This document shows positions 1-6,130 of a stretch of 7,871 nt of DNA, one piece after another. The notes beneath the pieces were generated by a model. The model was not told where the DNA came from and did not search any database. It saw only the letters and a program-made list of their open reading frames with translations. The stretch's first letter is position 1. Every line of letters starts with the position of its first letter. This DNA is from Chitinophagales bacterium (GTDB lineage: Bacteria > Bacteroidota > Bacteroidia > Chitinophagales > UBA2359). Location of the stretch: NCBI GenBank assembly GCA_020629335.1, contig JAHDDN010000249.1, forward strand, positions 1-7,871. Direction: 5' to 3'. The position numbers and the translations under genes are program-made.

Positions 1-133
1 CGGGCTATCCGCTCTTATGTGGCTATGCCCTGTCTGTTCAGCATAGTCGGTACTTGTCTTCCACTGCGTGGCAAGCCTGCGTCCCTCCTTGCTTCACAAG
101 CCATTGCATCACGCCACATACCGCTCCTATCCC
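1..133 (-). other. Folded intergenic element: stem, internal loop, stem, with inner hairpins (candidate structured RNA or dispersed repeat)
   Basis: Read on the minus strand, GGG (133-131) can pair with CCC (4-2), and TATGTGGC (120-113) pairs perfectly with GCCACATA (23-16). Between these two stems lies a nearly symmetric internal loop, ATAGGAGCGG on one side and AGAGCGGATAG on the other. Both sides contain GAGCGG and ATAG. Inside the long stem are smaller hairpins: TATGC (24-28) with GCATA (41-45), and CCAC (61-64) with GTGG (68-71) extended by CTTG (53-56) with CAAG (72-75). The element is richer in G+C than its surroundings and lies downstream of lpxD. From memory it recalls the flavobacterial GATAGGAGCGG internal-loop motif (possibly Rfam Flavo-1), but I cannot confirm that. 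It may continue past the left edge. No convincing protein is encoded here; the short open frames are mostly repeat-derived. Confidence 0.5.
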
Positions 134-144
134 TTGCGCATTAA

Positions 145-164
145 ACATTTGCGTCAGCAAATGT
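145..164 (-). terminator. Perfect 8-bp hairpin, possible lpxD terminator
   Basis: ACATTTGC (145-152) and GCAAATGT (157-164) form a perfect 8-bp stem around a 4-base loop. It starts about 43 bases past the lpxD stop on the minus strand and is followed there by TTTAA, which is only a weak T tract. It could end lpxD transcription, or it may simply be part of the repeat-rich block around it. Confidence 0.35.
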
Positions 165-166
165 CT

Positions 167-229
167 ATTCATCATTATGCATTCATCATTCATCATTATG
201 CACTCATCATTCATCATTACGCATTCTTA
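167..229. repeat. Heptamer tandem array (ATTCATC / ATTATGC) overlapping the 3' end of lpxD
   Basis: Nine consecutive 7-base units can be read on the plus strand: ATTCATC, ATTATGC, ATTCATC, ATTCATC, ATTATGC, ACTCATC, ATTCATC, ATTACGC and the degenerate ATTCTTA. They form a higher-order 21-base unit (two ATTCATC-type units followed by one ATTATGC-type unit), with full copies at 181-201 and 202-222 and a 14-base partial copy at 167-180. The array overlaps the lpxD coding end: on the minus strand it encodes the last residues M-R-N-D-E and the TGA stop. It resembles the heptameric short tandem repeats known from cyanobacteria in form only. It lacks the spacers of a CRISPR. Confidence 0.85.
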
Positions 230-1238
230 CCTCCAATTCTCTCAATCGCTTAGCTATCTCTGGTAATTTTCGAAAATATGCCTGCGACCTCAAATTATCT
301 CGATACCCAAAAGCAGGACTCCCATCAAAAGCCAAATTCGGCTCCTTAATCGACTTAGAAATACCACTCTGCGCATTAATTTTTGTACCTGGCGCAATGC
401 TCAAATGCCCCACAAAACCAACCTGACCACCAATCATACAATTATGGCCCAATTTAGTACTGCCAGAAACACCCGTTTGAGCAGCTATCACTGTATTTTT
501 TCCAATTTCCACATTATGAGCAATCTGGATCAAATTATCCAATTTCACCCCCTGACGAATAATAGTAGAACCCATCGTCGCACAATCAATGCTAACATTC
601 GCACCGATTTCCACATCATCTTCTATCAACACATTACCCGATTGTGGTATTTTTTTGAAACTGCCATCTGCTTGTGGAGCAAAGCCAAAACCATCACTCC
701 CAATTACCGTTCCCGCATGTATAATACAATTACTTCCAATCACACAATTATCATAAATCTTCACTCCCGCATAAATAATTGTATTCTCCCCAATCTTCAC
801 ATTAGCCCCAATACTACAATGAGTACTAATCCATGTATTTTTACCAATTTTAGCGCCTTTAGCGATATAACTAAAAGCACCTAAACTCACCTCTTCCCCA
901 ATTTCTGCTCCCTCTTCTGCAAAAGCTTGCTGGTGAATGCCAATACACTCCTTCTTCACCGCCCCCACTTTTTCTAATAAGAGCGCAAAACTTCCATAAG
1001 CATCCTTCACCCGAATCAAAGTCGGTTTAATCGACTGATGCAACTCGAAGTCCTCATTTACAATCAATATAGAAGCTTGAGTAGTGTATGCATAGGGCGC
1101 ATACTTAGGGTTGGCAATAAAACTAAGGCTGCCTTCTGCTCCTTCTTCAATCTTAGATAGTTGGTGAACGAATACATCAGGATCACCCTCTACGGTTCCG
1201 TTTAATAAGGCCCCTAATTCTCTGGCAGAAATTTTCAT
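207..1238 (-). CDS. lpxD: UDP-3-O-acyl-glucosamine N-acyltransferase LpxD
   Basis: LpxD is a cytoplasmic, trimeric acyltransferase that adds the second acyl chain to UDP-3-O-acylglucosamine in lipid A synthesis, using acyl-ACP. The protein has 343 residues, the usual length. An N-terminal uridine-binding domain covers about residues 1-100 and includes ANPKY at 42-46. Hexapeptide repeats of the left-handed beta-helix run from about 105 to 295 (for example IGENTIIYAG and IGSNCIIHAG). SDGFGFA lies at 181-187, and the expected catalytic histidine is H241 in IAHNVEIG. A C-terminal helix follows from about 315. I chose the ATG at 1236-1238 because MKISARELGALLNG matches the family N-terminus. The 32 codons further upstream cross a palindromic repeat and look non-coding. 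The last five residues and the stop lie in a heptamer array. The HD hydrolase gene lies 192 bases upstream on the same strand. The usual downstream partner lpxC is not seen in the 206 bases left in the window. Confidence 0.96.
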   Translation of the reverse strand: MKISARELGALLNGTVEGDPDVFVHQLSKIEEGAEGSLSFIANPKYAPYAYTTQASILIVNEDFELHQSIKPTLIRVKDAYGSFALLLEKVGAVKKECIGIHQQAFAEEGAEIGEEVSLGAFSYIAKGAKIGKNTWISTHCSIGANVKIGENTIIYAGVKIYDNCVIGSNCIIHAGTVIGSDGFGFAPQADGSFKKIPQSGNVLIEDDVEIGANVSIDCATMGSTIIRQGVKLDNLIQIAHNVEIGKNTVIAAQTGVSGSTKLGHNCMIGGQVGFVGHLSIAPGTKINAQSGISKSIKEPNLAFDGSPAFGYRDNLRSQAYFRKLPEIAKRLRELEVRMRNDE

Positions 1239-1241
1239 CGA

Positions 1242-1249
1242 CAAAATTA
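1242..1249 (-). promoter_or_regulatory. Bacteroidota-type -7 box TAATTTTG just before lpxD
   Basis: The minus strand reads TAATTTTG, a full match to the Bacteroidota -7 consensus TAnnTTTG, followed by only three bases (TCG) and then the lpxD ATG. Transcription from it would start at or near the ATG, which implies a leaderless mRNA. No well-placed TTG/TTTG -33 element is evident: the nearest TTTG lies about 32 bases further upstream. The box could therefore be a chance match in AT-rich DNA. Confidence 0.35.
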
Positions 1250-1298
1250 CGTAAATTTTAATAAAGTAAATACGAAAAGTGCAAATAGAATACTCTAA

Positions 1299-1334
1299 GT
1301 AGGGGCGACCCTTGTAGTCGCCCAATTTGGGCAA
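1299..1334. repeat. Palindromic G+C-rich intergenic element (REP/MITE-like)
   Basis: GGGCGAC (1303-1309) and GTCGCCC (1317-1323) form a perfect 7-bp stem around a 7-base loop. An overlapping alternative hairpin pairs GCCCAA (1320-1325) with TTGGGC (1327-1332). Both use the same GCCC, so only one can form at a time. The block is G+C-rich inside AT-rich intergenic DNA. From memory, similar GTAGGGGCGACCCTTGT-type sequences recur in cyanobacteria and other genomes. Only one copy is visible here, so the call as a dispersed repeat rests on that recollection. Confidence 0.6.
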
Positions 1335-1409
1335 TTATCTTCTTCTCAGACCTACATACCCCATAAATTAAGTCGTTCACCAAACTAATTAGGTTGCATT
1401 TAAAATCAC

Positions 1410-1437
1410 TCAATACCCATTACCTAATACTCAATAC
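1410..1437. repeat. Heptamer tandem array (TCAATAC type) at the 3' end of the HD gene
   Basis: Four adjacent 7-base units are visible on the plus strand: TCAATAC, CCATTAC, CTAATAC and TCAATAC. The first and last are identical and the middle two are degenerate. The last unit (1431-1437), read on the minus strand, is GTATTGA. It supplies the TGA stop of the HD hydrolase gene and most of its final tyrosine codon. The sequence is unrelated to the array at 167-229, but the 7-base period is the same. Confidence 0.7.
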
Positions 1438-2654
1438 CTAGGATAACACATATAATATTTAGTAACAGGGCCAGTCAAAGAAGAAATGTTCAAATTATCA
1501 GAAGCGGAAGTGATATCTAAAATACTACCATCTTTAAAGAGTATATTAATATTGTCTGATTCTTCCCTATAAGCATAATTCGTTGTAGAGTCTGCAAAAA
1601 CAAAATAAGCGGCTTCCTCTTCACTAATACCCTTTTTCTTCATCACCATCGCTTTGTGATAAGCCAATTCCGTCACATCAATAGGCTCATCCTTTATGCT
1701 AATCTTAAGCAGTTTTCGGTTTAATATCCGTTGACTAAGGCTAGAAAGTACATTATCTTTATGATTAACCCATACTTTCATCGCTGACCAAATATCAATA
1801 TCATCTATAGAAGCATATAAATGAAGCAATTCAGTAGTGTTATTTTCAAAATCAGCTAAAGTATAATCCTGATAAAGGAAAGAACTTAAGGAAGGAGTAG
1901 TAGATAGCTCAACTTTCATTTTAGCCAATTCTTTCGCTCGCTTCAACACTTGAACCAGCATCATCTCCGAACTCAATACCGTTTTGTGTAAATAGACTTG
2001 CCAATACATAATACGACGAGCAATTAAAAATTTCTCTACAGAATAAATACCCTTTGCTTCTACTACCAACTCATCATTCCGCACATCCAGCATCTTAATA
2101 ATCCGATCATAACCTACTACGCCCTCCGAAACTCCCGTAAAAAAGCTATCACGAGTCAAATAGTCTAACCGGTCCATATCTAACTGACTCGACACCAATT
2201 GATGCAAAAAACGCTTAGAATAAGTACCCTTAAAAATAGCAATCGCCAAATCTAACTTATTGGAAAATATACGGTTGAGCTCCTCCATAAAAAGGACCGA
2301 TAAGGTTTCATGATGAATATCCTTAACTATGCTGTGCTCTAAAGCATGAGAAAATGGCCCATGCCCAATATCATGTAAAAGAATAGCAATCGTGACAGCT
2401 TCTGCTTCTTCCTCATTAATTTCATTACCTTTGTAGCGCAATGTCTCAATAGCTTGTCCCATCAAATGCATCGCACCTAAAGCATGATGAAATCGGGTAT
2501 GCAAAGCACCTGGATAAACATAAGATGACAAGCCCAATTGCTGAATGCGCCTCAAGCGCTGAAAAAAGGGATGTTCGATTAAATCATATAAGGTTTCATT
2601 AGGAATTTTTATAAAACCATATACAGGATCATTGACTATCTTTTTCTTATTCAT
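1431..2654 (-). CDS. HD-superfamily phosphohydrolase (dNTPase-like)
   Basis: This is a 407-residue cytoplasmic metal-dependent phosphohydrolase of the HD superfamily, in the branch related to dGTP triphosphohydrolases and SAMHD1. The metal-binding HD signature is complete: TRFHHALG (53-60, likely ligand H57), LLHDIGHGPFSHALEH (92-107, H94 and D95), and QLDMDRLDYLTRD (157-169, likely ligand D161). The N-terminal VYGFIKIP and HPFFQRLRRIQQLG (28-41) are also typical of the group. The C-terminal half (about 200-407) is helical, with no further motif that I recognise. The substrate cannot be told from sequence; a nucleotide or another phosphoester is possible. The start is the ATG at 2652-2654, the first in frame with family-like sequence. 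The gene lies upstream of lpxD on the same strand, an arrangement common in Bacteroidota, and is divergent from porX across 164 bases. Its stop codon is provided by a heptamer repeat. Confidence 0.9.
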   Translation of the reverse strand: MNKKKIVNDPVYGFIKIPNETLYDLIEHPFFQRLRRIQQLGLSSYVYPGALHTRFHHALGAMHLMGQAIETLRYKGNEINEEEAEAVTIAILLHDIGHGPFSHALEHSIVKDIHHETLSVLFMEELNRIFSNKLDLAIAIFKGTYSKRFLHQLVSSQLDMDRLDYLTRDSFFTGVSEGVVGYDRIIKMLDVRNDELVVEAKGIYSVEKFLIARRIMYWQVYLHKTVLSSEMMLVQVLKRAKELAKMKVELSTTPSLSSFLYQDYTLADFENNTTELLHLYASIDDIDIWSAMKVWVNHKDNVLSSLSQRILNRKLLKISIKDEPIDVTELAYHKAMVMKKKGISEEEAAYFVFADSTTNYAYREESDNINILFKDGSILDITSASDNLNISSLTGPVTKYYMCYPRY

Positions 2655-2818
2655 AAGGGGTTTTTTACGCTTTTCACCTTTTTTAACAAAAAGAGGAAAT
2701 AAATGATCACTCTTAATGCGTTATACTGTCGGTATTATCAAAATTCACTCCCAAAAAATAAATCATCGGACAAACCTTTACTGTAAGTTAATAATTAATT
2801 TAAATCAGAATACAAATA
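2655..2818. promoter_or_regulatory. Divergent intergenic region between the HD gene and porX
   Basis: This 164-base AT-rich stretch must hold the start signals for both divergent genes. I find no exact TAnnTTTG box for either. The closest for the HD gene is GAATTTTG on the minus strand (2746-2739, one mismatch). For porX only AT-rich runs such as TAATTTAA are seen. No strong Shine-Dalgarno precedes either ATG, as is usual in the phylum. Confidence 0.4.
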
Positions 2819-4363
2819 ATGAGCAAAGTTAAAATCCTTTGGGCCGATGATGAGATAGATTTATTAAAGCCCCAAATCATGTTTTTAGAACAGAAAGGTT
2901 ATGAAGTAAGCCCTGTTTCTAATGGATATGACGCAATAGAGCACTGCAAAGAAGGCCAACCAGATGTCGTATTTTTAGATGAATCTATGCCTGGCTTATC
3001 TGGCTTAGAAACCCTCACACAAATCAAAGAACTCAATACTAATCTTCCCATAGTAATGATTACTAAGAATGAGGCCGAAAATATCATGGAAGAAGCGATT
3101 GGAGCCCAAATTACAGATTACTTAATCAAACCTGTCAACCCCAATCAAATACTATTAACACTCAAAAAAATCATAGATAACTCAAGATTGGTGAGCGAAA
3201 AGACAACTTCGGGTTATCAACAGGAGTTTGCTAAGATATTCTCTGCCATCCAGATGAACCCAAGCTATGACGAATGGGTCGAAATCTACAAAAAAATTAT
3301 CTATTGGGAGCTCGAGTTAGATAATGCAAAGACTAAAGAGATGCAGGAAGTCTTGACGATGCAAAAAAATGAGGCTAATACAGAGTTCTCTAAATTTGTT
3401 ATCAAGAATTATATGAAGTGGATGCAAGGAGATGGTCCTGTATTATCACACAATCTCTTTAAAGATAAACTAGTCCCACTTTTTGAAAGCGATAAGACGA
3501 ACTTCTTATTAGTCATTGATAACCTGCGCTTTGATCAATGGAAAATCATTCAGCCGCACTTATCAGAGCACTTCAGGTTTGAATCAGAAGATACTTATTG
3601 TGGAATTTTACCTACTTCCACTCAATATAGCCGTAACGCTATCTTCGCAGGATTGACACCATTGGAGATATCTGAAAGATACCCAGACAAATGGCTAAAT
3701 GATCATGAAGAAGGAGGTAAAAATATGCACGAAGAGTTTCTCCTTAATGAACAACTCAAACGCTTAGGATATGACTTAAAGACCAGCTATACCAAAGTAA
3801 CCAATCATTATCATGGTAAGCAATTAGTAGAAAATGTACACAACCTATTAAATAATGACCTGAACGTGATTGTTTACAATTTTGTAGATATGCTTTCTCA
3901 TGCAAGAACAGAGATGGAAGTCCTCAAAGAGTTAGCGAGTGATGAAACCGCTTACCGTTCTTTAACCCGTTCTTGGTTTGAGCATTCGCCACTTTTAGAT
4001 GCTTTAAAGAAAGTAGCAGACAGAGGAATCAATATCGTTATCACAACGGATCACGGTACTATCAGAGTACAAAACCCATCCAAAGTGATAGGGGATAAAA
4101 ACACAACAACTAACCTTCGTTATAAAATGGGGAAAAACCTTAATTTTGAAGGGAAAGATGTACTAAGTATTAGAGATCCTCACAAAGCAGGGCTCCCAAG
4201 CCCTAATGTAAGCTCCTCTTACATATTCGCTAAAGAGGATAAATTCTTTGTCTACCCTAATAATTATAACCATTACGTTAATTACTATAAAAATACCTTC
4301 CAACATGGCGGAATATCTTTAGAAGAGATGATTATTCCAGTGGTGAAGTATACTAGTAAATAA
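2819..4363 (+). CDS. porX: PorX: response regulator with PglZ/alkaline phosphatase-like output domain
   Basis: PorX is the regulator of the PorX/PorY system that controls type IX secretion in Bacteroidota. Its output domain has been reported to be a zinc-dependent phosphodiesterase acting on cyclic or linear oligonucleotides. The protein has 514 residues, the usual length. Residues 1-120 are a complete receiver domain: acidic pair D10/D11, phospho-acceptor D54 in VFLDESMPG, T82 and K104-P105. A helical linker spans about 130-220. The PglZ, alkaline phosphatase-like domain occupies about 225-514, with likely metal and catalytic residues D234 (VIDNLRFD), T266 (LPTSTQYSR), D357 and H361 (VDMLSHAR), D411-H412 (TTDHGT) and H496 (FQHGG). 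None of the expected residues is missing. There is no DNA-binding domain, so it is not a classical transcription factor. A matching histidine kinase is not in the window. tsaE follows 61 bases downstream, after a strong hairpin. Confidence 0.95.
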   Translation: MSKVKILWADDEIDLLKPQIMFLEQKGYEVSPVSNGYDAIEHCKEGQPDVVFLDESMPGLSGLETLTQIKELNTNLPIVMITKNEAENIMEEAIGAQITDYLIKPVNPNQILLTLKKIIDNSRLVSEKTTSGYQQEFAKIFSAIQMNPSYDEWVEIYKKIIYWELELDNAKTKEMQEVLTMQKNEANTEFSKFVIKNYMKWMQGDGPVLSHNLFKDKLVPLFESDKTNFLLVIDNLRFDQWKIIQPHLSEHFRFESEDTYCGILPTSTQYSRNAIFAGLTPLEISERYPDKWLNDHEEGGKNMHEEFLLNEQLKRLGYDLKTSYTKVTNHYHGKQLVENVHNLLNNDLNVIVYNFVDMLSHARTEMEVLKELASDETAYRSLTRSWFEHSPLLDALKKVADRGINIVITTDHGTIRVQNPSKVIGDKNTTTNLRYKMGKNLNFEGKDVLSIRDPHKAGLPSPNVSSSYIFAKEDKFFVYPNNYNHYVNYYKNTFQHGGISLEEMIIPVVKYTSK

Positions 4364-4374
4364 AAATAAATAGC

Positions 4375-4404
4375 TGAACAAGGAGGAACAATCCTCCTTG
4401 TTCA
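4375..4404 (+). terminator. Perfect 13-bp hairpin between porX and tsaE
   Basis: TGAACAAGGAGGA (4375-4387) and TCCTCCTTGTTCA (4392-4404) are perfect complements around the loop ACAA. The hairpin begins 11 bases after the porX stop codon. It is followed by TATATTAATATTTG, AT-rich but not a true T run, so it could be a terminator, an attenuator or an mRNA-stabilising 3' end. The 5' arm contains a perfect AAGGAGG and the 3' arm CCTCCTT. The hairpin ends 20 bases before the tsaE ATG. Confidence 0.7.
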
Positions 4405-4424
4405 TATATTAATATTTGAATTAT

Positions 4425-4832
4425 ATGAAAATTGTTCAATTATCGGAACTTAAAGTGGCAGCAGATACTTTATTAAAAGAGTGGCCAGCAGAAAAAGTGT
4501 TTGTTTTCATTGGAGAAATGGGAGTTGGTAAAACAACTTTTATCAAGCGGATTTGTGAAGCTTTGGGGAGTGAAGATAGCGTTAGTAGTCCGACTTATGC
4601 ATTAGTCAATGAGTATCAAGGAGATCGAAAGATATACCACTTCGATCTTTATCGATTGAATGACATAGAAGAAGCTTTAGATATAGGATTTACAGAATAT
4701 TTGGAAGAAGATGCGATATGTCTGATAGAATGGCCGCAAATTGTCTTACCTTTGTTGGACGAATTTGTAGAAGTGAGCATGGAATTAGAGGAGGATGGAA
4801 GTCGACAAATACAATTTAGAAAGCAGGGATAA
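4425..4832 (+). CDS. tsaE: TsaE, ATPase of tRNA t6A37 biosynthesis
   Basis: TsaE is the small P-loop ATPase that works with TsaB and TsaD to install N6-threonylcarbamoyladenosine at position 37 of ANN-decoding tRNAs. At 135 residues it is slightly shorter than many homologues. The Walker A motif is GEMGVGKTT at 30-38, with K36 and T37. SPTYALVNEY (55-64), HFDLYRL (72-78) and IEWPQ (101-105) are the other hallmark motifs. I chose the ATG at 4425-4427. A TTG three codons upstream (4416) is also in frame, but it adds only three residues and has no Shine-Dalgarno. A near-match to the -7 box (AATATTTG, 4411-4418, one mismatch) sits just before the ATG. The gene lies 3' of porX, beyond the hairpin, and 47 bases ahead of the alanine dehydrogenase gene, so these three may be partly co-transcribed. 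The tsaE-ald gap holds a weak 6-bp hairpin (4836-4841 with 4848-4853). Confidence 0.95.
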   Translation: MKIVQLSELKVAADTLLKEWPAEKVFVFIGEMGVGKTTFIKRICEALGSEDSVSSPTYALVNEYQGDRKIYHFDLYRLNDIEEALDIGFTEYLEEDAICLIEWPQIVLPLLDEFVEVSMELEEDGSRQIQFRKQG

Positions 4833-4879
4833 GACTTGTTGGCAGAACAACAATGGTTAATTAAGTAAAGGATCGTTGA

Positions 4880-6100
4880 ATGGAACAGAAATCTACTTTT
4901 GGCGGAGCAGGCGCTACTTATGGTCAAACTCAAGTAGCTGCGCAAGCAGTTAAAGAAGGGAAAAAGCAATTATTTATAGGGATACCCCATGAATCCACCT
5001 TTCAAGAAAGAAGAGTGGCATTGACTCCTGAATCAGTGGCTTTACTAGTCAATAACGGACATAGAGTAGTCATAGAAACAAATGCAGGATTAGAAGCTTC
5101 TTTTGCTGATCAAGCTTATTCGGAAGCAGGAGCAAAGATTGCCTATGACACTAAAGAAGTCTTTGAAGCAGATATTATTTGTAAAGTGGCCCCGCCAACT
5201 GAGAAAGAAGTGGATATGTTTCATACCCACCAAATCGTTTTCTCTCCTTTACACCTTCCTACTCTTAAAGACGAATACATAGAAAAGCTTTCCAACAAGA
5301 AAGTAACCGCCATCGCTTACGAATATATCAAGGATGAAGCAGGCACTTTCCCAGTAGTAAGAGCTTTAAGTGAAATAGCTGGAAGCGCCGCACTCTTAAT
5401 TGCTTCGAGCTATCTAAGTAGCAATTACGAACACGGACAAGGGGTACTACTAGGAGGAATTTCAAGCGTGCCACCTTCTAAAGTAGTAGTATTAGGAGCA
5501 GGAGTAGTAGGAGAATTTGTAACTAAAGCAGCACTAGGTTTAGGCGCAGAAGTTAGAGTATTTGATAATAGTATGTACAAACTTATGCGCTTGCAAAATA
5601 ATGTCAATGCAAGAGTTTACACCTCAGCTATTTATCCAGATCTATTAGCAGAAGAATTAGCAACAGCAGACGTAGCAGTAGGTGCCATACACTCAGAAGA
5701 AGGCCGAGCACCAGTTATCGTAACAGAATCAATGGTGAGCAAAATGAAAGACGGAGCCTTCATCATTGACGTGAGTATTGATCAAGGCGGCTGTTTTGAA
5801 ACCTCAGAAGTAACTACCCATAATAAACCCACTTTTATCAAGTATGGAGTAATCCATTACTGCGTCCCAAATATCGCTTCCCGATTTGCTAAAACAGCCT
5901 CCTACACCTTAAGCAATGTATTAGGCCCAAGCCTTTTAGCCATCCAAGAATACGGAACCTTTGATAGCATGCTCCATTTCTTACCAGGCGTAAGACATGG
6001 CGTTTATCTTTACAAAGGCACCCTAACTAATCGACACCTAAGCGAACGATTCCAAATGAAATACACTAACTTAGATTTACTCATGGCTTCAAGCATGTAA
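4880..6100 (+). CDS. ald: Alanine dehydrogenase (AlaDH/PNT family), N-terminally extended
   Basis: This is an NAD-dependent enzyme expected to interconvert L-alanine with pyruvate and ammonia in the cytoplasm. It has 406 residues, against about 370 for classical alanine dehydrogenases. Most of the difference is an N-terminal extension of about 30 residues before the first beta-strand (LFIGIPHES, 31-39). The N-terminal AlaDH/PNT domain includes R45 in ERRVALTP, H125 in FSPLHLPT and E148 in AIAYEYIK. The Rossmann domain has VVVLGAGVVG (202-211) and the acidic strand end VFDN (D229). Further signature segments are DVSIDQGGCFE (297-307) and HYCVPNIASR (326-335). The motif usually written KVKEP reads KVAPP here (102-106), so the second lysine is alanine. 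From memory, this variant also occurs in other Bacteroidota members of the family. The assignment to the family is firm; the exact substrate is less so. The gene converges with surE, with 30 bases between their stop codons and no clear terminator in the gap. Confidence 0.88.
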   Translation: MEQKSTFGGAGATYGQTQVAAQAVKEGKKQLFIGIPHESTFQERRVALTPESVALLVNNGHRVVIETNAGLEASFADQAYSEAGAKIAYDTKEVFEADIICKVAPPTEKEVDMFHTHQIVFSPLHLPTLKDEYIEKLSNKKVTAIAYEYIKDEAGTFPVVRALSEIAGSAALLIASSYLSSNYEHGQGVLLGGISSVPPSKVVVLGAGVVGEFVTKAALGLGAEVRVFDNSMYKLMRLQNNVNARVYTSAIYPDLLAEELATADVAVGAIHSEEGRAPVIVTESMVSKMKDGAFIIDVSIDQGGCFETSEVTTHNKPTFIKYGVIHYCVPNIASRFAKTASYTLSNVLGPSLLAIQEYGTFDSMLHFLPGVRHGVYLYKGTLTNRHLSERFQMKYTNLDLLMASSM

Positions 6101-6130
6101 ATTAGTGGAAGCTTATTTATTTCCTAAGCC

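Noticed and set aside
167..229. CRISPR array
   Set aside because: The units are 7 bases long and directly adjacent, with no unique spacers and no cas genes nearby.
54..266. Plus-strand open frame of 70 codons
   Set aside because: It runs through the folded element and the heptamer array. The repeated HSSFIIMHSSF stretch is just translated repeat, and its end overlaps lpxD in antisense.
405..884. Plus-strand open frame of 159 codons
   Set aside because: It is antisense to the hexapeptide-repeat region of lpxD. Its N/T/I-rich composition mirrors the repeats, and no domain is recognisable.
1239..1334. Longer LpxD start (32 extra residues)
   Set aside because: The extension crosses the palindromic element and has no family similarity. 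The ATG at 1238 gives the standard N-terminus and length.
2739..2746. HD-gene promoter box GAATTTTG
   Set aside because: It has one mismatch to TAnnTTTG, and the nearest upstream TTTG is poorly spaced. It is too weak to call in AT-rich DNA.
4836..4853. Hairpin TTGTTG/CAACAA between tsaE and ald as a terminator
   Set aside because: The stem has six mostly A-T pairs and no T run. The genes are closely spaced and probably co-transcribed.
4649..4969. Minus-strand open frame of 106 codons
   Set aside because: It is antisense across tsaE and the start of the alanine dehydrogenase gene. It has no recognisable motif and low-complexity serine-rich content.
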